A stretch of DNA of 64,000 nucleotides, taken from contig NZ_JAAAMI010000001.1 of the NCBI RefSeq assembly GCF_010500845.1, positions 558,001 through 622,000 on the forward strand. Direction: 5' to 3'. Source of the DNA: Flagellimonas sediminis (GTDB lineage Bacteria; Bacteroidota; Bacteroidia; Flavobacteriales; Flavobacteriaceae). Below the pieces are notes generated by a model. It was not told where the DNA came from. It ran no database searches and was given only the letters and a program-made list of their open reading frames with translations. The translations under genes and the position numbers were made by a program. Positions 60,718 to 64,000 of the stretch are shown one piece after another (the stretch's first letter is position 1; every line of letters begins with the position of its first letter).

Positions 60718-62163
60718 ATGGCATATACAGAGGAAGAATTAAAAAAAGAACTGGAGACCAAGGAATACGAGTACGGTTTCTACACGGATATTGAATCGGA
60801 TACCTTTCCCAAAGGGTTGAACGAAGAAATCGTGATTGCCATCTCCAAAAAGAAGGATGAACCGGATTGGATGACGGAATGGCGATTGGAGGCTTATCGT
60901 GCTTGGACAGAAATGGAGGAGCCCGAGTGGGCGAACGTGACCTACAAAAAACCCAACTTTCAGGATATTTCCTATTATTCGGCTCCCAATAAGAAACCAA
61001 AATACGATAGCTTGGATGAGGTAGATCCCGAACTGTTGGATACTTTCAAAAAGTTAGGAATCTCGTTGGATGAGCAAAAGAAATTGGCGGGGGTTGCAGT
61101 GGATATCGTCATGGACTCCGTTTCCGTGGCCACCACTTTTAAAAAGACCTTGGCAGAAAAAGGCATTATTTTCTGTTCCATTTCCGAAGCGATAAAGGAA
61201 CACCCTGAATTGGTTAAGAAATATATCGGTTCCGTTGTTCCCAAAAAAGATAACTTTTATGCCGCATTGAACTCGGCCGTATTCTCCGATGGGTCTTTCT
61301 GTTACATTCCAAAAGGGGTTAGGTGTCCGATGGAGCTTTCCACGTATTTCCGAATCAACCAAGCAGGGACTGGCCAGTTCGAGAGAACCCTTGTCATAGC
61401 GGATGAGGGCAGTTATGTAAGTTACTTGGAAGGATGTACCGCACCATCGCGGGACGAAAACCAATTGCACGCCGCGGTAGTGGAACTCATTGCTTTGGAC
61501 AATGCCGAGATCAAATATTCAACCGTACAAAACTGGTTCCCAGGCGATAAGGAAGGTAAAGGAGGCGTCTACAACTTTGTGACCAAGCGTGGTCTTTGCG
61601 AAAAGAACGCGAAAATTTCATGGACCCAGGTAGAAACCGGTTCCGCCGTAACTTGGAAATACCCTTCCTGCATTTTGAAGGGAGACAACTCCATTGGCGA
61701 GTTCTATTCCATCGCAGTGACCAACAACTTTCAACAGGCCGATACCGGGACTAAGATGATCCACTTGGGCAAGAACACCAAGAGCACCATCATTTCCAAA
61801 GGTATTTCGGCAGGACAGTCCCAAAACAGTTACCGAGGCTTGGTGCAGGTGAGCAGCCGGGCAGACAATGCACGTAATTTCTCCCAGTGTGATTCCCTAT
61901 TGATGGGCAACCGTTGCGGGGCACATACCTTCCCCTACATTGAGGTGAAGAACAAATCGGCACAGATAGAACACGAGGCCACCACAAGTAAGATCGGGGA
62001 AGACCAGATTTTCTATTGCAATCAACGCGGTATCGACACCGAAAAGGCCATTGCCTTGATCGTGAACGGTTTCAGTAAGGAGGTATTGAACAAACTGCCC
62101 ATGGAATTTGCCGTGGAAGCCCAAAAACTATTGGAGATCAGCCTTGAGGGATCAGTAGGATAA
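60718..62163 (+). CDS. sufB: Fe-S cluster assembly scaffold SufB
   Basis: 481-aa SufB, core scaffold of the SUF system on which Fe-S clusters are built. The C-terminal beta-helix carries [21 protein letters not shown] (near 415-435) with the catalytic Cys, and [16 protein letters not shown] precedes it. The N-terminal helical part ([20 protein letters not shown]) is typical. Length normal. The next gene is a metallo-beta-lactamase lipoprotein in place of sufC. Confidence 0.97.
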   Translation: MAYTEEELKKELETKEYEYGFYTDIESDTFPKGLNEEIVIAISKKKDEPDWMTEWRLEAYRAWTEMEEPEWANVTYKKPNFQDISYYSAPNKKPKYDSLDEVDPELLDTFKKLGISLDEQKKLAGVAVDIVMDSVSVATTFKKTLAEKGIIFCSISEAIKEHPELVKKYIGSVVPKKDNFYAALNSAVFSDGSFCYIPKGVRCPMELSTYFRINQAGTGQFERTLVIADEGSYVSYLEGCTAPSRDENQLHAAVVELIALDNAEIKYSTVQNWFPGDKEGKGGVYNFVTKRGLCEKNAKISWTQVETGSAVTWKYPSCILKGDNSIGEFYSIAVTNNFQQADTGTKMIHLGKNTKSTIISKGISAGQSQNSYRGLVQVSSRADNARNFSQCDSLLMGNRCGAHTFPYIEVKNKSAQIEHEATTSKIGEDQIFYCNQRGIDTEKAIALIVNGFSKEVLNKLPMEFAVEAQKLLEISLEGSVG

Positions 62164-62177
62164 TTAAAGAAATTAGT

Positions 62178-63059
62178 ATGAAAAAGATAATGGCATTACT
62201 ATTGGTCCTTGTTGCTGCTTTTTCTTGCAAGCAGGCCAAAAAAGAAACCGCTGAGGCAGAACAGACCACAGTGGAAGAAGCAAAACCAGAGATAAAACTA
62301 TATGCATTCAGCGGAGGAACCGTGAATGCCAACAAATTGGAGCTCTTTTCTCAGGATACCACCTATACCGGGCAATCCAAGGAATTTGCCGATGCATTTT
62401 ACGTAATCGTGCATCCAAAGGGAACCTTGATGTGGGATGCCGGACTTCCCGAAAGCTTGGTGGGGATGGACGCACCCTACACGTCTCCGGATGGTGCCTT
62501 CACCGTTTCTAGAAAGGACTCCGTGGCGAACCAGTTGGCTACCATCGGGATGAAACCTAGTGATATTAATTATATCGCCTTGTCCCATACACATTTTGAT
62601 CATGTTGGCCATGCCAATGTTTTTGCAGGATCAACGTGGTTGGTGCAGGAGAAAGAATATGATTTTGCGACCAGTGAGGAAAATCAAAAGAACAACGCGG
62701 ACATCTATAATGCTATAAAAGATTTGACCAAGGTCAAGAAAATAGCGAACACCGATTATGATGTGTTTGGGGATGGCACTGTGGTGATGAAATTCATGCC
62801 GGGACATACGCCGGGCCACCAGGTCTTGTTTGTGGATTTGGCCGAATTCGGTCCATTGTTGCTTTCTGGCGACATGTACCATTTTTATGAAAACAGGGAA
62901 TACCGTAGAGTGCCCATTTTTAATTACGATGTGGCCCAGACCAAGGCAAGCATGGCAGCTTTTGAAGCGTTTGCCGATGAAATGGGAGCAACGGTCTACT
63001 TACAACATTCAAAAGAGGATTTTGAAAAATTGCCCAAGGCACCTAACTACTTAAAATAA
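62178..63059 (+). CDS. Metallo-beta-lactamase-fold lipoprotein (AHL-lactonase-like)
   Basis: 293-aa lipoprotein with signal MKKIMALLLVLVAAFSC (Cys17) and an MBL-fold hydrolase domain. The zinc ligands are complete: HTHFDH (near 140-145), His in GHTPGHQ, Asp in LSGDMYHF and His in LQHSKED. The arrangement resembles N-acyl-homoserine lactonases. It is inserted in the suf operon, 14 bp after sufB and 18 bp before sufC, on the same strand, and should be exported to the outer membrane. A function linked to Fe-S assembly in the cytoplasm is unlikely from its location. Confidence 0.85.
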   Translation: MKKIMALLLVLVAAFSCKQAKKETAEAEQTTVEEAKPEIKLYAFSGGTVNANKLELFSQDTTYTGQSKEFADAFYVIVHPKGTLMWDAGLPESLVGMDAPYTSPDGAFTVSRKDSVANQLATIGMKPSDINYIALSHTHFDHVGHANVFAGSTWLVQEKEYDFATSEENQKNNADIYNAIKDLTKVKKIANTDYDVFGDGTVVMKFMPGHTPGHQVLFVDLAEFGPLLLSGDMYHFYENREYRRVPIFNYDVAQTKASMAAFEAFADEMGATVYLQHSKEDFEKLPKAPNYLK

Positions 63060-63077
63060 TATTTGAAGAAGAACAGC

Positions 63078-63830
63078 ATGTTAGAAATCAAGAATTTACA
63101 CGCAAGCGTAGAAGATAAGGAAATCCTAAAAGGAATCGACCTAAAGGTGAATGCCGGAGAGGTGCACGCCATCATGGGACCAAACGGTTCAGGGAAAAGC
63201 ACCTTGGCATCGGTAATCGCGGGCAAGGAAGAATTTGAGGTAGAAGAAGGTAATATCATGTTGGAAGGGGAGGACCTTGAGGACCTTGCTCCCGAAGAAA
63301 GGGCCCACAAAGGGATTTTTCTTTCGTTCCAATATCCTGTGGAGATTCCAGGGGTTTCGGTAACGAACTTTATCAAGACCGCCATCAACGAATCGCGCAA
63401 GGCAAGGGGCTTGGAAGAAATGCCCGCCAATGAGATGTTGAAGAAGATTCGTGAAAAATCCGAGTTGTTGGAGATCGACCGTAAATTTCTTTCCCGTTCT
63501 TTGAACGAAGGGTTCTCCGGAGGGGAGAAAAAACGTAACGAGATTTTTCAAATGGCTATGATGGAACCCAAATTGGCCATTTTGGATGAAACGGATTCCG
63601 GATTGGACATTGATGCCCTTCGCATTGTGGCCAACGGGGTGAACAAATTGCGCAACAAGGACAACGCAATTATCGTGATTACCCATTATCAGCGTTTGTT
63701 GGATTATATCGTTCCCGATTATGTACATGTTTTGTACAACGGAAAGATTGTGAAATCCGGTACCAAGGAATTGGCATTGGAGCTGGAGGAAAAAGGGTAC
63801 GATTGGATCAAACAGGAAGCTACGGTTTAA
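63078..63830 (+). CDS. sufC: Fe-S cluster assembly ATPase SufC
   Basis: 250-aa ABC-type ATPase that binds SufB and SufD. Walker A is GPNGSGKST (near 34-42), the signature is [14 protein letters not shown] (near 145) and Walker B is [12 protein letters not shown] (near 168). ATG 63078 ([17 protein letters not shown]) is the family start; the frame extends to TTG 63063 but adds five residues. It is followed by a tandem repeat and then sufD. Confidence 0.96.
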   Translation: MLEIKNLHASVEDKEILKGIDLKVNAGEVHAIMGPNGSGKSTLASVIAGKEEFEVEEGNIMLEGEDLEDLAPEERAHKGIFLSFQYPVEIPGVSVTNFIKTAINESRKARGLEEMPANEMLKKIREKSELLEIDRKFLSRSLNEGFSGGEKKRNEIFQMAMMEPKLAILDETDSGLDIDALRIVANGVNKLRNKDNAIIVITHYQRLLDYIVPDYVHVLYNGKIVKSGTKELALELEEKGYDWIKQEATV

Positions 63831-63844
63831 TAGATATAAGACTT

Positions 63845-63928
63845 CAGAAATCAGATGTCAGAAATCAGATGTCAGAAATCAGATGTCAGAAATCAGATGT
63901 CAGAAATCAGATATCAGAAATCAGATAT
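63845..63928. repeat. Six tandem 14-bp repeats between sufC and sufD
   Basis: Six head-to-tail units: four of CAGAAATCAGATGT (63845-63900) and two of CAGAAATCAGATAT (63901-63928), then a decayed partial copy. They start 14 bp after the sufC stop and end 23 bp before sufD. The unit is not a multiple of 3 and lies outside coding sequence. Copy number probably varies through slippage. Confidence 0.93.
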
Positions 63929-63951
63929 CGGATACTGAAAACGGATTAGAT

Positions 63952-64000
63952 ATGGATTTAAAGGAAAAATTAATCTCATCATTCTTGGCTTTCGAGAACA
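63952..64000 (+). CDS. sufD: Fe-S cluster assembly protein SufD (5' end only)
   Basis: The first 16 codons read MDLKEKLISSFLAFEN, which matches the typical start of flavobacterial SufD. The gene runs off the right edge. SufD pairs with SufB and SufC to make the Fe-S scaffold complex. Identification rests on this short stretch and on the operon context. Confidence 0.8.
   Translation, partial: MDLKEKLISSFLAFEN

Noticed and set aside
63845..63928. CRISPR array
   Set aside because: The units are head to tail without spacers and only 14 bp long; no cas genes are near. It is a simple tandem repeat.

Overview
The window reads as a chromosomal core segment of a marine-type member of Bacteroidota, family Flavobacteriaceae (a Muricauda/Allomuricauda-like genus is my inference, not shown). 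The evidence is a gliding/type IX secretion gene (porW/sprE), gldH, the HU-CCDC81/SPOR protein, DUF4292 and DUF5687 families, an ATP synthase operon lacking atpD/atpC, a b-type succinate dehydrogenase in C-A-B order, LytTR/LytS two-component pairs, and promoters of the Bacteroidota form TTG-N18..23-TAnnTTTG. I found no rRNA, tRNA, insertion sequence, prophage or CRISPR array.

Layout. 0-4.4 kb: patatin-like phospholipase, a PaaE-like flavin/2Fe-2S reductase, and a two-gene ABC exporter. 4.5-13.3 kb: porW, bactofilin, AtpI-like protein, DUF6168 protein, then atpB-E-F-H-A-G, closed by a clear terminator. 13.4-20.2 kb: a co-directional cell-envelope run (flippase, dut, nucleotidyltransferase, TPR protein, DUF4292 lipoprotein, EnvC-like factor, aldo/keto reductase). 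20.2-30 kb: mixed housekeeping genes (thioesterase, HU-CCDC81/SPOR, dprA, trpS, plsC), a GAF-linked kinase-like protein with a degraded ATPase domain, a lipoprotein / ECF sigma / trans-envelope barrel cluster, and recA. 30-37 kb: trhO, ricT, gldH, a class A penicillin-binding protein, and scoA/scoB split by a four-helix-bundle gene. 37.3-39.5 kb: the most accessory-looking part, with a GNAT enzyme, a small HTH-like protein, an XRE/S24 repressor with two matching operators, and an orphan Vsr endonuclease. 39.7-43.2 kb: sdhCAB. 43.4-49.7 kb: SIMPL protein, tandem collagen-like lipoproteins, a LytTR/LytS pair, and a RimK ligase overlapping an aspartoacylase-family hydrolase. 49.7-60.1 kb: assorted metabolic and membrane genes ending with thiL. 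60.3-64 kb: sufA-sufB-(MBL lipoprotein)-sufC-(14-bp tandem repeat)-sufD, the last cut by the window edge.

How the genes work together. Energy metabolism is represented by the F1Fo ATPase, succinate dehydrogenase (entry of electrons to the quinone pool) and succinyl-CoA:3-ketoacid CoA transferase. Envelope biogenesis is represented by porW, gldH, PBP1A, EnvC-like, plsC and the flippase. Suf supplies Fe-S clusters that SdhB and the PaaE-like reductase need.

The best candidates for undescribed biology are the repressor/HTH/Vsr module with its paired GTAA-N5-TTAC sites, the sigma-linked protein joining a cytoplasmic tail to an outer-membrane barrel, the RimK/aspartoacylase pair, and two 10-bp palindromes in front of porW. 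A family of ~80-bp elements with terminal inverted repeats (GTCATnCTGA ... TCAGAATGAC) occupies several intergenic gaps, and a related degenerate copy lies inside the ATP synthase operon.
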